Positions 12,313 through 23,468 of a stretch of DNA of 64,000 nucleotides are shown here, piece after piece; positions within the stretch are counted from its first letter, which is position 1, and each line of letters starts with the position of its first letter. Both the position numbers and the translations under genes were made by a program. Origin of the DNA: Tetragonia tetragonoides. Its lineage: Eukaryota; Streptophyta; Magnoliopsida; Caryophyllales; Aizoaceae. Location: NCBI GenBank assembly GCA_038025085.1, contig CM076139.1, forward strand, positions 16,199,307 to 16,263,306, given 5' to 3'. A model generated the notes under the pieces. The model was not told the DNA's origin. It searched no databases and saw only the letters and a program-made list of their open reading frames with translations.

Positions 12313-13274
12313 TCATTCCGCAATAACTTTGGTGTTTCAACGTTATAATCAGTTTAGAAATCACAAGATGAGAACGGTAAAATTATTACTTTTACTTTTT
12401 AATTTCCCCATAAAGAAGTGTATTTCTCATCCAAATCATTGAAGTTGACATTTTTTGCATTATAGTTGGCTACTTTCAACTTTATTTATATGATTTTTTT
12501 TTATATGGACTTTACTCCATTGTCAACCTTGACTAAGGGGGTAGTTCGGGACTTTTGGATATAGACTTTATTATTATATGTTGGGCTTTGCATATTTATA
12601 AGAGTACTTATGTTTTTCAGTTGTCGTGTCTTTGATTTCTACATTGCTATCGACGGGCCCAGATTAACGAGCCGCTCAAAGTTCCCTCTATTCACCTTCC
12701 ATGTCTTCTGAGCACCCAATATGGTCCGTTTATCTCCCTCCTCTCTGTTTTAGTGAATTTGTCAATGCTATTAATTATCAATTTTGATTGTTATAATTTC
12801 ATAGAATTGGTGGAATTTTGATGCTGCTATTAATTATGCTTCTAGGTTTTTTCAACAAACAACCAATGATGAATACTCCTAATTGGTTTAGATGAAGCTA
12901 ATGATGTAATTGATTGAATTTGCTAGTTGCCTGAGCTTTTGAATTGATATTTGACTAGAAAAAAACTGTAGTGAATGATTTTGGTTGGTATCAATTTATG
13001 TTAGAGCACTTTCATGGTGATTATTATTGAAATAAGGATGTTCAATCAATTATTGATTATCATGTAGTAATGTCAATTCCTGTTGGACGACCAGGGGTAT
13101 TTATTTATTTAGCTGTACACTTAGTAGATGTCAAATTGAAAGATTTATTGCTTATACTGCTAATCAGTTCAACTTCTGCCAATGGTTTTATAGTTAGACG
13201 GTCCGGCTAACGTCTGCACTAGTGCATATGATAAGACACATTTGTGGATTTTGGCATTGATCTATTGATATTGC
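12313..13274. other. No gene seen
   Basis: AT-rich sequence upstream of F-box copy A. It does not match the region upstream of copy B, so the duplication starts near 13275. Confidence 0.45.
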
Positions 13275-14350
13275 CAATCCTGTAACATTCTTAAACATTA
13301 CCGCGACTGCAGTTTTTTGTTTATGCCAGTCTCTGATTGTCATGTGCTATCAGGATAGAAAATTCGGACTCGAGCAATTTGTGCGGAAAAAAGAACAAAT
13401 GAAGAGTTGGGAAGATATACCTTATGATTTATTGGTGGAAATTTTGAAGAGTATCTTGGCCTACTAGATTCTTATCTGCATGTTTTGTGAGCAAGTCATG
13501 GTTATCAGCAATCTTAGACTCGATCTTTCCCTCCAGTGATCGACCTTCGACCCTTGGATTTCCTTAAGCCTCAGCTATTCAATTTAAGATACTGCTCTTT
13601 CCTAAACCGCATGATCGATAATAAGCCAGCTGACTCATTGTCTAAATTGATCCTTGCCGAGTCCTTGCTCAAGTCAAATAAGTATGTGTATATTGCTAAA
13701 AGGTTAACAATTTTGTTACTGAACTGTTCCTTAATGAAGTTTGCTTTGCTCATACTATTATTTTGCTTGTGTTGACGGTAATATACCTTCCTGTTGCTGG
13801 CTTTGTTTGGTATGGAATATATAAAGGATTATGAAAATCCATACAAGCAGCTACGGGGTGGTGTTTTAAGGCCAAAGGATAATGTAGATGGAAGGCTAGA
13901 TTATAGAGATTCTACAATATCATTTAGGTTGTAGCGTTAATTTTACATGATATGTGTTGTTATAATGTTATTTCTGTCGGGAATAATCCCATGTCCACCT
14001 ATCAAAAATGGACCTGGCCTGGAAATACAACCGAAGCCTGACCTAAATGTTGAGTTTTGAAAACCCAAAACCTGAAGAGCCCTATAAAAGCTACTAGAAA
14101 GTTGGTTTAGACATGAAAATTAACTTGAAGCTGAGGAAAACCAATGTTATTTGACCCAGAAACGACTTATTGACCTGTTTTCTGAACGGTCTTATGAAGA
14201 AGCCTGTTTTATTGGTGACTAAAATTTGCATTATGCACTTTCCAGGTCTCCCTCACTGGAGGAGTTGATTATTCCAAAGGCAGTGGGTACAACATTCATG
14301 TTTATGATTAACGCTATGGCTCACTGGAGGAAATTGAAACGGATTTAAGC
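13275..14350 (+). pseudogene. F-box/LRR pseudogene, copy A
   Basis: This is a decayed duplicate of the F-box gene at 23469. The F-box core (PYDLLVEILKS) is readable from 13399. Compared with copy B it has lost the start codon (ATT at 13362-13364 where B has ATG), carries a 2-bp deletion in the F-box (near 13450) that brings in a stop, and a second 2-bp deletion near 13534 before the IDLRPLD motif. The last exon begins after CACTTTCCAG near 14246 and reads an LRR-like start (SPSLEELIIPKAVG), but stops after about 33 codons because about 750 bp of the LRR exon and 3' end present in copy B are missing. No functional product is expected. F-box/LRR proteins normally act as substrate adaptors of SCF ubiquitin ligases. 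Confidence 0.8.
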
Positions 14351-14880
14351 TAGATGCATTACATTCTTGATACAGCAGTTTGGTGTTTGGTAGATATTGC
14401 AGATATCTGTGACTTACGAACAAACATTTACTTGGCATCTTTTCAAAACGAGTATTCATTTGGCTTGTCTAACTGTAATTTAAGTAGATTCTGATGCTTG
14501 TGATTCTTCTAGTGTATACGCTGATTAGTGCTTAGGTGACTTTTACTTCGTTGCAATCAAATGTCTCATTCTTGAAACTAGCATTCTTTAGACCAAAGTG
14601 TCGGACAAAAAAACGTTAGAGATAAAGGTGGAAAAGAGATGAGGAAGAGAAGAGAAGGAAAATGTGTAATTGATTACGTTATCCATTGTAATTTGTAAAC
14701 ATCTTTAATTGTGAATACAGTAGAGAACCTTTTTCTCATCTCTCTCCTCCTTTTCTCTGCTCACCGTTATTTACAAAAATAATTGCATCCCATTACAATC
14801 CATTATAATCAATTACACGAGCTCTTAAATATTTGTTCTGTGACAAGTAAAACCACTTCCTTTTTTAACTCCTCTTTGAC
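14351..14880. other. Copy A downstream flank
   Basis: Non-coding sequence that matches 31624-32330 in copy B, for example CTAGATGCATTACATTCTTG at 14350 and 31630. It lacks the short LINE tail found in B at 32123-32313, which therefore inserted into B after the duplication. Confidence 0.65.
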
Positions 14881-14889
14881 TATTAGAAT

Positions 14890-15630
14890 ATTTCAACTAT
14901 TCCCCTTTTCCTCTCTCCTCATTGATGGATTACAGCCGACTTCGAGCCTTGAGCTTATCACCAAAGCAAAGCCTTCAAACAGGCTTTTGCTTCTGCAATA
15001 ACAGGAGACGCCAAGAGTTGCGAGCAGAAGTCTCCATTAACACAAAGACCCTGACTATCCACCCTATACCAACCCAATCCAACTCTAAGTGTTCCAGCCT
15101 TCCATGCACCATCAAATTGAATCAAAACAACATCCAACTTTGGACCATCCACTGGAGCAAAACTCAATGGTGAAGTTTGTTGCAAGGAAGACATAGAGGA
15201 AGCAGAAAGCACAACTTGAGTTGAAAGACCGCGCCAAGAGAGTTGCTCTGTATGCTGAATTACATTTAGAGGATTGAGCGATTCATGACGAAATAACAAA
15301 TTATTACGAGCAAGTCAAATAGACCACAATGTGACGACAAACTGGATAATCAACTCATGGTCATTAGCTTTCAAGGACCATAAGTAATAAATCCAGTTAG
15401 ATAACTGGGAATAGAAGTCGATATGTGAATTAGCCTCCATGTTCAAGCCAAGTTGGGAACAACTCCAAATATATAGCGCAATAACACAGTCACGAAAAAG
15501 ATGAGTGATGGTTTCAGCAAAATCACCACATGATAGGCAGCATGTTGGAGAATTTTAACACCGATTCTGGCAAGATTAAATCTCAAAGGAAGTGCTTTGG
15601 CCCTTTTGATATTCCTGTTGGTTATTTTTC
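14890..15630 (-). pseudogene. LINE C-terminal fragment: zinc-binding region and RNase H
   Basis: Minus-strand translation gives, in order, ALPLRFNLARIGVK, the zf-RVT-type CLSCGDFAETITHLFRDC (near 15535-15480), a linker, and an RNase H-like block starting FDGAWKAGTLRVGLGWYRV (near 15125) and ending VIAEAKACLKALLW. This order is that of the 3' end of the plant L1-type LINE ORF2. A TGA stop interrupts the linker and there is a frameshift on each side, so it is dead. The same fragment, more diverged, lies at 43344-44234 in copy B, so this LINE piece was already beside the F-box gene before the segment was duplicated. Confidence 0.75.
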
Positions 15631-16290
15631 ATCGCTCTTAGAGACAGAATTCAGAGCGCTGGCTAGGAGCTTTACAAGTAGGTCGGGGAAGTTAAGCAAG
15701 CCTTGGATGATATGAGCCCCTTCAAAGCCCCCGAACCCGATGGTTTCCATGCAATCTTTTTATCAGAACATTGGGATCTTGTCAAACCTGAGGTTTGCAC
15801 CAGGGCTCTCAATATTATAAATGAGGCTACATTTCCGGAGACAATTGAGGAGACGCTCCTAATCCTTGTACCAAAGGTGGACATCCCACAATTTGTGTCA
15901 CAATTGCGGCTAGTAGAAGTGTGTAATGTGGTCTTTAAGCTTGTCACTGAGGCCATAGTTAATCGAATTAAATAGATTCTCCATAAAATAATTTAACCCA
16001 CCCAAACAAGGTTTGTCCCTAGGGGTCACATCATTGATAATGTGGTAATTTGTTCAAGATTTGCTCCATACAATAAGGAAATAAGGTCGAGCTTTAGGCA
16101 TAGAGATTGATCTCAAAAACAGCATACGACCGGGTACGGTAGTTGTTCATTCGTGACACTTTGAGGGAATTGGACATCCCTCCCAATTATTTGGGAGTAA
16201 TTATGAAGTGCATCTCATCTGCTCACATGCGGATCTTTAAGGATAACTCTATGGTGGACAGTATCGGATCTAAAAAACTCATAATTGGGG
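15631..16290 (+). pseudogene. LINE reverse transcriptase fragment
   Basis: Plus-strand translation (clearest at 15703-15975) reads SPFKAPEPDGFHAIFLSEHW and later LRLVEVCNVVFKLVTEAIVN, the conserved early part of a plant L1-type reverse transcriptase (KAPGPDGF and LRPISLCNV-type motifs). It continues in broken frames through FVPRGHIIDNVV and LDIPPNYLGVIMKCISSAHM-like sequence to about 16280. There are several stops and frameshifts and no catalytic YADD motif survives. It lies opposite in orientation to the adjoining LINE fragment, so they are separate insertions or one rearranged element. Confidence 0.75.
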
Positions 16291-16452
16291 TGTCAAAATA
16301 AATTTATTGGGGGTGTCAAAAACTCATGAATTTGCCCATGTATCCCCTTGAAAGTTAGGTTGTCGATTTTTGTATATCATAGTTTTAATTTCAGTAGTGT
16401 TGAATGGAGTCATATACGAAAGGATGACAATAGAGTTGCATATATCCCCTTG

Positions 16453-18785
16453 CACTACAAGAAAACAAGGTATTTGCGTCTGCATTTTGCGTCTGAAACC
16501 AAATGTAGTCGCAAAATTTGATATTTGCATCTGAATTTAATTACGGATACAATTCAGTTGCAAATTAGCATCTACAGTAAATACAATGTGTGATTTCCTA
16601 ATATACACATGGTTATCAGACTAATTCCCAAATTAGCTTCGGTTGAAAACTATTTCCCAACATATACATCACTTGGGTTTGGATTGTGAAAATTGATTTT
16701 ATTTTTCTTTTTCTTTTTGCAAAACTGCTTTAGAAAGAAATTGGGGTCAGCTGTGCTTTGGAAAGGCTGCGGTTTCCCACGTTTTCCCTTAACCACATCA
16801 ACCTGCCTAAAACAAATACAGTTATACAGTAGCAGCAAATGAGTTCCAGTATATTTCAGAATTGCGGATCTGCTTCGCTACCAAATTCATGAGTGCCAGA
16901 TTTATGGTTTTGTACAGCAATAGTAGCACCAAATTCTTTACAAACCTATCACATACATTATGCTCCTTAATCTGCCTCCTAAAAGTCACCAACCAGCTAA
17001 TGAGTCTGAAGATTCAAGTCAACTAGGATATCCATAGCTGTATCTTCCCAATAGTAGTTCACAGAGAGCATACGCATAACGCGTTCATGATTCATCACAA
17101 ACATGGTAAGATTATTGGTCATTCATGTGCCTTTGACACATATTAAATTCTTGTGAAGTTGGAATAGAGTTTTACAGAATATCAAAGGGTCCCAAACACA
17201 TTTTGCTATCCTGTGACTTACACTAATAAAGTTCAATCTACCATGAAAATTCAGCACCAATTTATGAATGAACTTATTTAGTATATCAAATCAAGTGAAA
17301 ATACAGCACCAAATAACCAGAATTAGGGCTACAAGATTAAGGCTTCCCGAAATTCTCGGTTTTACTGGAGATCGCCGAGAGCAGACCGGATGGTGGAGGC
17401 TGGAGTAGACGGCGAAGAGGCTGATTGAACGGTGGGGAAGCTGACCAAGAGAAGGGAAAATGAACCGAGCAAAGCATTAACAACAAAGAGAAACGTGAGG
17501 TTGACCACAACACCTTTTCTTGGGACTAAAAAAAAATAATAACTGTTTTCCTTACCTTAGTCCGATTCTATGGAGTGTATATGTTGGGAAATATTTTTTA
17601 ACCGAAGTTATATTGAAAAAGTTTACTAATTATGTATATTTAAGGAAATCACACAAATACAGAGCGGACGCAATTTCTATAAATAGAAAAGATAAAATGA
17701 AAAGAAAAATAACATTACTAAGAAACGCAAATACTGTTCCAAACGCCAGACATTTCTCGGTCAGTAGCCCGCACTCTTCTCTCTCCTAGCCCCAATTCTC
17801 TCTCCTCTTACATTCCCCCAATTCATTATAATGTAAGACGCGCAATTTCCACCCAGTTTGAAGGGTTCTGAAGCTGCGAATCGTGGAGAGAGAAAAATCA
17901 TGTTTCCACCCAATTTGTAGGGTTTTGAAGTTGCAAATTGTGGAGTTTATGGTTTGATTTTGAACATTTTATTTCTGGAGCTCAAATCATGGAGTTTTTC
18001 TTCCTCTCTCTCCTGGCAAATTGAAACCCTAACCTTAAACTCTCTCTCAAATCGCGGAGCTCAAAGGTTTCGAAGGTTTATGGTTTAATTTCAAACATTC
18101 TGTAAGAGGTAAACCCTAATTAACTTGCTGTAGTTTATTCTTTAATTTTCCTATTTATGTTTCTTCTGTTTTCAGATCCTTTGGAATTTATTTGGTTGAT
18201 TATGTGTTGGACTGCCAGTAGTTTTTTTATCAGCATGTACTTTTCTTCACGGATTCTCATTAATATATGATAAGGCTTCGCCCATTTTAATGATGCTGCA
18301 TTTCCTTGTAACCTGATCTGCTGTCACAAAAGGACACTAATAGGGACCAAATAATCCTTTTTTTTTTTGGCTTGAAATTTATGAAAAAGATAGTGGGATG
18401 ACATTTCATCAAAATTTTAGGTATTGCTAGCTGTTAAATATTGTTTTTACCAGTTAGGCTATTTCTAAATTGAGGTTGAACAGATATCAACAAGTTGTAA
18501 CATGACCCCTGAGTGTCTGTTTTCTTAAGTAATGCGTTGTTGCTGCTGCCTGCTTGTATATAGGGGTTGAGGACAGGCCAATGGTCTGCTGTAATTGGCT
18601 GAAAATGGCATGTTTGCTGCTGAGTTTGAGTTTCCAGTTCCCCAATTCTATGTTTCATTTGTTTGACATTGCTATATTTTGTTGTTTGATAACTCTTATT
18701 ATCGTTTAGTCTAGCGAATGCTCCAATTTGTCATTGTTTTATCTAGTTAACTCTTGTTTTTTATGTATAAAAAAATACTGGTGCA
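16453..18785 (+). mobile_element. CACTA element, 5' end and leader
   Basis: The terminal sequence CACTACAAGAAAAC at 16455 is the signature end of plant CACTA (En/Spm) elements. It is followed by subterminal repeats of TTTGCGTCTG in both orientations (16470-16560); further GACGCAATTT and AACGCAAATA copies lie at 17668-17735. A CT-rich leader begins near 17770 and is followed by intron-like sequence up to a CAG acceptor at 18785. I could not find a matching right end; the closest is a poor TTTTTTCTTGTGTTGTG at 20289. The element is therefore probably truncated. Confidence 0.7.
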
Positions 18786-18791
18786 GTAATT

Positions 18792-19193
18792 ATGAGAGCG
18801 GATCGGAATTGGATGTATGGTAGGTTTGATAGGAAATGGCTTAGGGAAGAGTTTGTTAAGGGGGTGTCAGATTTTATTGAGTTTGCCCAGCAACAACGAA
18901 GTTATCAGGATACTCTAGAATTAAGGTGTCTGTGTTCTAAGTGTGAAAATAAGCGACACTTAAACGTTGATGATGTTAGAGAACATCTTTATAGAAGAGG
19001 GTTTGTTGGAAATTATTATCAATGGGTGTACCATGGGGAGAGCTATCTAGATTTATGTCCTCCTAGTGCTGCATATAACCCATTTCGGGACATGGTGCTT
19101 GATGCATTAGGACCTAGAGATGAAGAAATTGGGAATGAAATGTCAGATGGCGATGTTAGATTGTCGGTTTTGGAAGTTAGGAATTCCTTGTAA
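18792..19193 (+). pseudogene. CACTA transposase N-terminal domain (Transpos_assoc type)
   Basis: The 133-residue product matches the transposase-associated domain at the start of plant CACTA TNP2-type transposases: DRNWMYG near residue 4, a helix-rich segment with FIEFAQQQ, then the cysteine cluster CLCSKCEN (about 47-54), HLYRRGF and YYQWVYHGE (residues about 66-84). The domain is thought to help bind DNA. The exon begins just after a plausible CAG acceptor, with ATG at 18792. It stops at TAA after LEVRNSL, and no TNP2 catalytic region follows within 2 kb, so the transposase is truncated. Its position 2.3 kb from the CACTA terminus fits the usual gene layout. Confidence 0.75.
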
Positions 19194-20880
19194 TGTTTTG
19201 TATGCCATTGCTGATGACATCAAGATATTGATGAAAGTTAGAGCCGTTTTGCGGCGGCTGAGATAAAAAAAAAAAAAAAACAAAAACGTTATAGCCTTAA
19301 AGGAGTCACCTTCGATTGGGGTTACCTCCTGGTACGTGCCAGGGGCTTGGGCTACCACGATGTGTACAGTGTACAGTGTACACTTGAGTGAGCCATCTAC
19401 TAGAGTGAGCCATCCACGATGTGTACAGTCTTGACCCTTGAGAGTTGAGCCATCCACTTATTTTTGAGTGAATTGAGCCATCCACTTTTAAAACAGGCGC
19501 CTACCATAATTTCATGAAAATTGAATCATCTCCCCCCAAAATTAAAGCTGCTGCTTTGTGAAGAACAAAACCCTAGAAATAAATGCGTTTGAAGGCATAA
19601 AAGAACGTGACAATTTCGGCCGTCTAGTTAATGATTTGCGTTTTTAGGTTTCTCTTCTTCAGTCACAGCCAAATCTGGTCAGTAATCTCTTCTCTCTCTC
19701 AATCTCCAACTCTTAATTGAGTTTTTTAGATGCTAATTGTTTCAAATTTGGCGATGCAAGCTCAATATATTTGGGCATTCCTTTAAATGTGTGAATTTCA
19801 TTGTGAGCTTTGTAAATGTAGCGTTTCAATCACTGGCTTTTGATTTTCTTTTGTATGATTTATTGATTGATTCCAGGTAAAAGTAAGGAGGTCTCATTTC
19901 AGTACTGTTGGAACCCTAATCTCTTCTGATTTTTTTTTGGGTTTCACTCATTGTTTTTCTTTGTTTGTGTCCCTTGTTGCAGATTTTCGTTTTGTTTTTA
20001 AATTTGGAGATAAATGGATGCAATATGTAAAGTAATGAACTTTTTAGCCACATTCAAATTAGGAGTCTGTATTGAAGCCTTGTCATATCAATATGTTATC
20101 AAAAGTACATGAATTGTCCTTCTCAGTGGTTTTAGTTTATTGATTTACTGTGGATTATCCATTGAGCAAGAGGTGGTCGACTGATCAAATAAGTAGTCTT
20201 GAAGAGATGATTTAGAGCTTCTAAATGGAATAATATTAATGTCGATGAGGATTTTGCAAAGTGAAATTACCCGCTGTGAACATCGCATTTTTTCTTGTGT
20301 TGTGTCTGACCTGCCTTGATGCCGTAATTCAGTTTACATGAGATGAGATACTACGAGTGCTTATGTTTTTAACATTACAGAAGTCTTTATGCCAACCCTT
20401 TTGGATAAAAGATTTAATGATATGCCCTACTGAGTTCCGTTGATAGTAGGTCCTCCTGTTGGTAGGGCAAAATATCTGTTCAACATCGTTTTGTTTCCTT
20501 TTACCTTGGGCAAGACGAGATCTTTTCTGTTTGCAATGTACTGTTTAGTAATTTCGGTATATGTGTGTAGTTCAAAATGTAAGTAAAAAATCTCCACTTG
20601 TGTTATGATGATTCTGAAAATGTGAGCATTTTCAGTGGTTCATAGAGCTATTGAAATGTCTTTCAATAAGAATTTATCTGCTTTCATCTGAATCTGGATA
20701 AATGGTGGGAGTCTACAGTATTTGGTTATTTTATTATATTTTTTTGGGCAAGTGAAAATACAAGCAGTACTTGAACTATCTAGGTAATAAAATAACTTGT
20801 GTTTCCCCGCTGCTTTTGCTAACAAATGACCATCAAAAACCTGCACCCTAGGAACTTTGCGCCTTCGTGGTCCTTGGTGA
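19194..20880. other. No firm gene; short repeats and a leader-like segment
   Basis: From 19355 to 19490 there are four copies of GAGCCATCCAC or GAGCCATCTAC and a GTGTACAGTGTACAGTGTAC block. From about 19556 the sequence resembles a plant 5' leader with an intron (AAACCCTAG, CT-rich tract, CCAGGTAAAAG). A 33-codon frame starts at ATG 20014, but no recognisable protein follows. I do not call a gene. Confidence 0.35.
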
Positions 20881-20889
20881 TATACCCCA

Positions 20890-21480
20890 CTTGCAAATCA
20901 TGGGATATTGCTCTTCCATCCTTCAAGATATCTTGTATCTCCTGTGCTCCACACTTCCACTAAGCTATACATTTCCAGTTGTAGGCACTCAGTCCAGATG
21001 CTAATTCTCATAAAACCCTTAACTGTTGGCTGTTGCCCACAGGGGACTGCTTCCAACCACGCCAAAGTTGAAGAGGTACATCACCTGTCCAACCACTTGA
21101 TTATCATCCACTATTCTTGCAACCCCAGCAATTCCGGGAACTCCATTAGTCGCCTACAATTTGCACATGCTTCCTGTCCATGTAGCTTCAATAGCTGCAT
21201 GCGAACCATTCTCAATCATTCTCGGGCCTGCTGTTTTACCTTTGTAGTCCATATATCTTTGCATCCAGATGGGCTCATAACATTCGTTGGATAAGGTGGC
21301 AGAAGACCCTTTAAACTTCTCAGTCCCTTTGAAGTCTACATCATTTGTGTGAATCCATATGCACCAAAGTGTAACAACGAGAACCCTAATCAGATCATTG
21401 CCATCCTCCTTTCGCCCATGAAAGCTTAAGCATAAGATCACTGAGCTAGTGATATGTACTGCACCACTATGAACTTGTAG
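20890..21480 (-). pseudogene. Possible LINE RNase H remnant
   Basis: Minus-strand translation reads VVTLWCIWIHTNDVDFKG (near 21380-21330), like the linker before RNase H in plant LINEs. It is followed by a region ending ATWTGSMCKL, and after a stop NGVPGIAGVARIVDDNQVVG, which resembles the RNase H core. There are several stops. The family call rests on pattern similarity only. Confidence 0.45.
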
Positions 21481-21755
21481 CCCAAGATCTCCTTTTGCCC
21501 AAACATACTGAGCAATCTGTTGTTGTTTTGATGCTTGTATTATTGGTTATGAATTTTTAACCTTGAATGTGTAGTGAATATTGGATAATGAGTAGCTTGT
21601 TGCTGACTTTTTTCAAAATTTGATTTTACCTTTGTGGGTCTATTGGGTTGAACTTCTCTATTAGGGGACTTACTAGGCACTAGCTAGGGTCTCCAGATGA
21701 TGAGTAGCTCGTTGCTGGTTGATTCCTTGACAAATTTGGATCCCTGTCCTTGATT

Positions 21756-22393
21756 TTAACCAACATCTTCAGAAGCGTTTGTCATTTTTCTGAATTTTTG
21801 TTCGTGTGCCAGCAAGGAACCCATGAGTTTTGATAAGTCTCTTGATTCTTCAATAATAGTGACAATGTTGTTGAACCTTTCAGTCAAGGTTCCCATAATC
21901 TTTTGCACGACTCTCGCATCGGAGATGTCTTCCCCATAAATTTTCATTTGATTACAACTTCCATGAATCTGGAAGTTTAATCTTTTAAAGCTTCATTCTC
22001 CTTCATCTTCGTATTTTCAAAATCCTTCCTTAAGGTGTTGAGTCGAATAGTCCGCACCTTCTCATCACCATGGAACTCATCCTGGAGAGTACTCCATGCC
22101 TCTTTCGCAGTGGAAGCTCTCATAATTCTTGGAAAGATGGTGTCCGTGACAGCTCCGAGTATGAAGGACAAAGCCTTGGCATCCTTCAACTCATCGTTGT
22201 TCAACTTTTTTAGTTGAGCTTTAGTGTATTCAGCTCCTTCTTTTCTTTCTTTGACTCCATTTTCCACTATCTCCCATAGTGCATTAGCTCTCAAAAAAAG
22301 TTTCATTTTCATGCACCAATAGTCATAGTTCTCTCCACCAAACGACGGAGGTGCTGGCATAGAGATGGTAGATGTAGAGGATGTTGAAGTCAT
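21756..22393 (-). pseudogene. Ty1/copia gag pseudogene
   Basis: The product starts on the minus strand at 22393 with a Ser/Thr-rich head, then PPSFGGENYDYWCMKMKLFL, the start of the copia Gag (UBN2/DUF4219-type) domain. It continues through AKEAWSTLQDEF to ENEALKD, where a TAA stop appears. The frame resumes one base over with MKIYGEDISDARVVQKIMG and ends near 21756. So there is at least one stop and one frameshift, and the zinc knuckle, protease and everything downstream are missing. The primer site and an LTR lie immediately upstream, in the right order for a minus-strand element. Confidence 0.85.
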
Positions 22394-22460
22394 ACTTCAA
22401 CCTGACTGAAACTTTTTTTTTTTCCTCCTTTTTATTTTTGGCCCCTTAAGATCTAAGGTG

Positions 22461-22471
22461 CTTTGATACCA
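22461..22471 (-). promoter_or_regulatory. Copia primer binding site
   Basis: Minus-strand TGGTATCAAAG is one base off the usual initiator tRNA-Met complement TGGTATCAGAG. It lies about 5 bp from the adjoining LTR and about 70 bp before the gag start. Confidence 0.75.
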
Positions 22472-22476
22472 CTTGG

Positions 22477-22826
22477 TGCTGCAAAGGGGGTTTAGTGCAG
22501 GGAGAAATGGAAAGAAATCTGATGTGAACTGATCTGTATTTTGTTATTGATGTTCTGGAATTTTGTTATGTTCCAGCAGCCTTCTGTTCAGCAACATATT
22601 TATAGGAAGAAATAGATCATTCCAGAGAAAGAGACCTAGGAACTAGAAAGTCTTGTGCTGAATTTATTCCTAGGATAACTAAAAGACTCTAAACCTTTCA
22701 CCTTCTCAACTGCTTGACAGAATTCAATCACAGAACACTCTGGAATAAGCTACTGAAGTGTAGAACAACTACAGCAGCCAACAATTAATTAAACTAAATA
22801 TCTAGCAAAAATCTCACTTTCTAACA
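22477..22826 (-). mobile_element. Copia 5' LTR of the truncated minus-strand element
   Basis: On the minus strand the LTR starts TGTTAGAAAGTGAGATTTTT at 22826 and ends near 22477 with TTTGCAGCA, about 350 bp. It has the TG..CA ends expected and lies directly before the primer site. No second LTR was found at the left of the gag remnant, so the element is truncated there. Confidence 0.7.
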
Positions 22827-23371
22827 ATCTCTCACAAAGGAAAAACAAAATAAAGAGAATTAAAAAGATATTATCAAGTACATGTGTGACATGTGTCACA
22901 TGCTAAGCTTGAGAGGACAATCTGCACTAAGTGAGTGTGGAGTTCTAGGGTCTTTCGAGGCATTGGTAGGCCCATGGCCTACTTTTAGGGTAGGATTGTC
23001 TATTTGACTTCTCTTTGGTCCAAGTTAGCTTGGGTGTTTCGGTAGATGACCCTCACGAATATTCAGTGTCTTTGGGCTGATTTGTAATTAGTTTTTCTTT
23101 TTATTTTATTTTGAGGATATCTTGTCCTCAATACCCTTATATTTGTACTTCATTGATCGATAAAAATTTTCTTATCTAAAATAAATCATTTCTCTTGACC
23201 TTTATAGAAGTTTGGAACAGCTCATCTTGTCTATAAAGTAGCTAGGGAAAGCATAGTCGCTCCATCTGGAGTTAGTTGAGGTTTTTATAGAAACCTTATA
23301 CTCAGCATAGAAACTGAACAATCCACGCACCTTGATGGCGGCTACTCTTCACTTGATGCCTGCTAGATTCT
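22827..23371 (+). other. Possible LINE 3' end, otherwise no gene
   Basis: The stretch 23090-23190 (GAGGATATCTTGTCCTCAAT, then TTGTACTTCATTGATCGATA and AAATTTTC) resembles the 3' end of plant LINEs, which often close with a similar line and an AATAAA-like tail. No coding part is seen. The call is tentative. Confidence 0.35.
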
Positions 23372-23468
23372 AATCCTGTGACATTCTTAATTATTACTGC
23401 AACTGCAGTTTTTATTTATGCCAGTCTCTGATTGTCCCTTTGCTTTTCATGTGCTATCAGGATAGAAG

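Noticed and set aside
20281..20310. Right end of the CACTA element (TTTTTTCTTGTGTTGTG)
   Set aside because: Has a two-base difference in the critical terminus and no subterminal repeats beside it; treated as chance.
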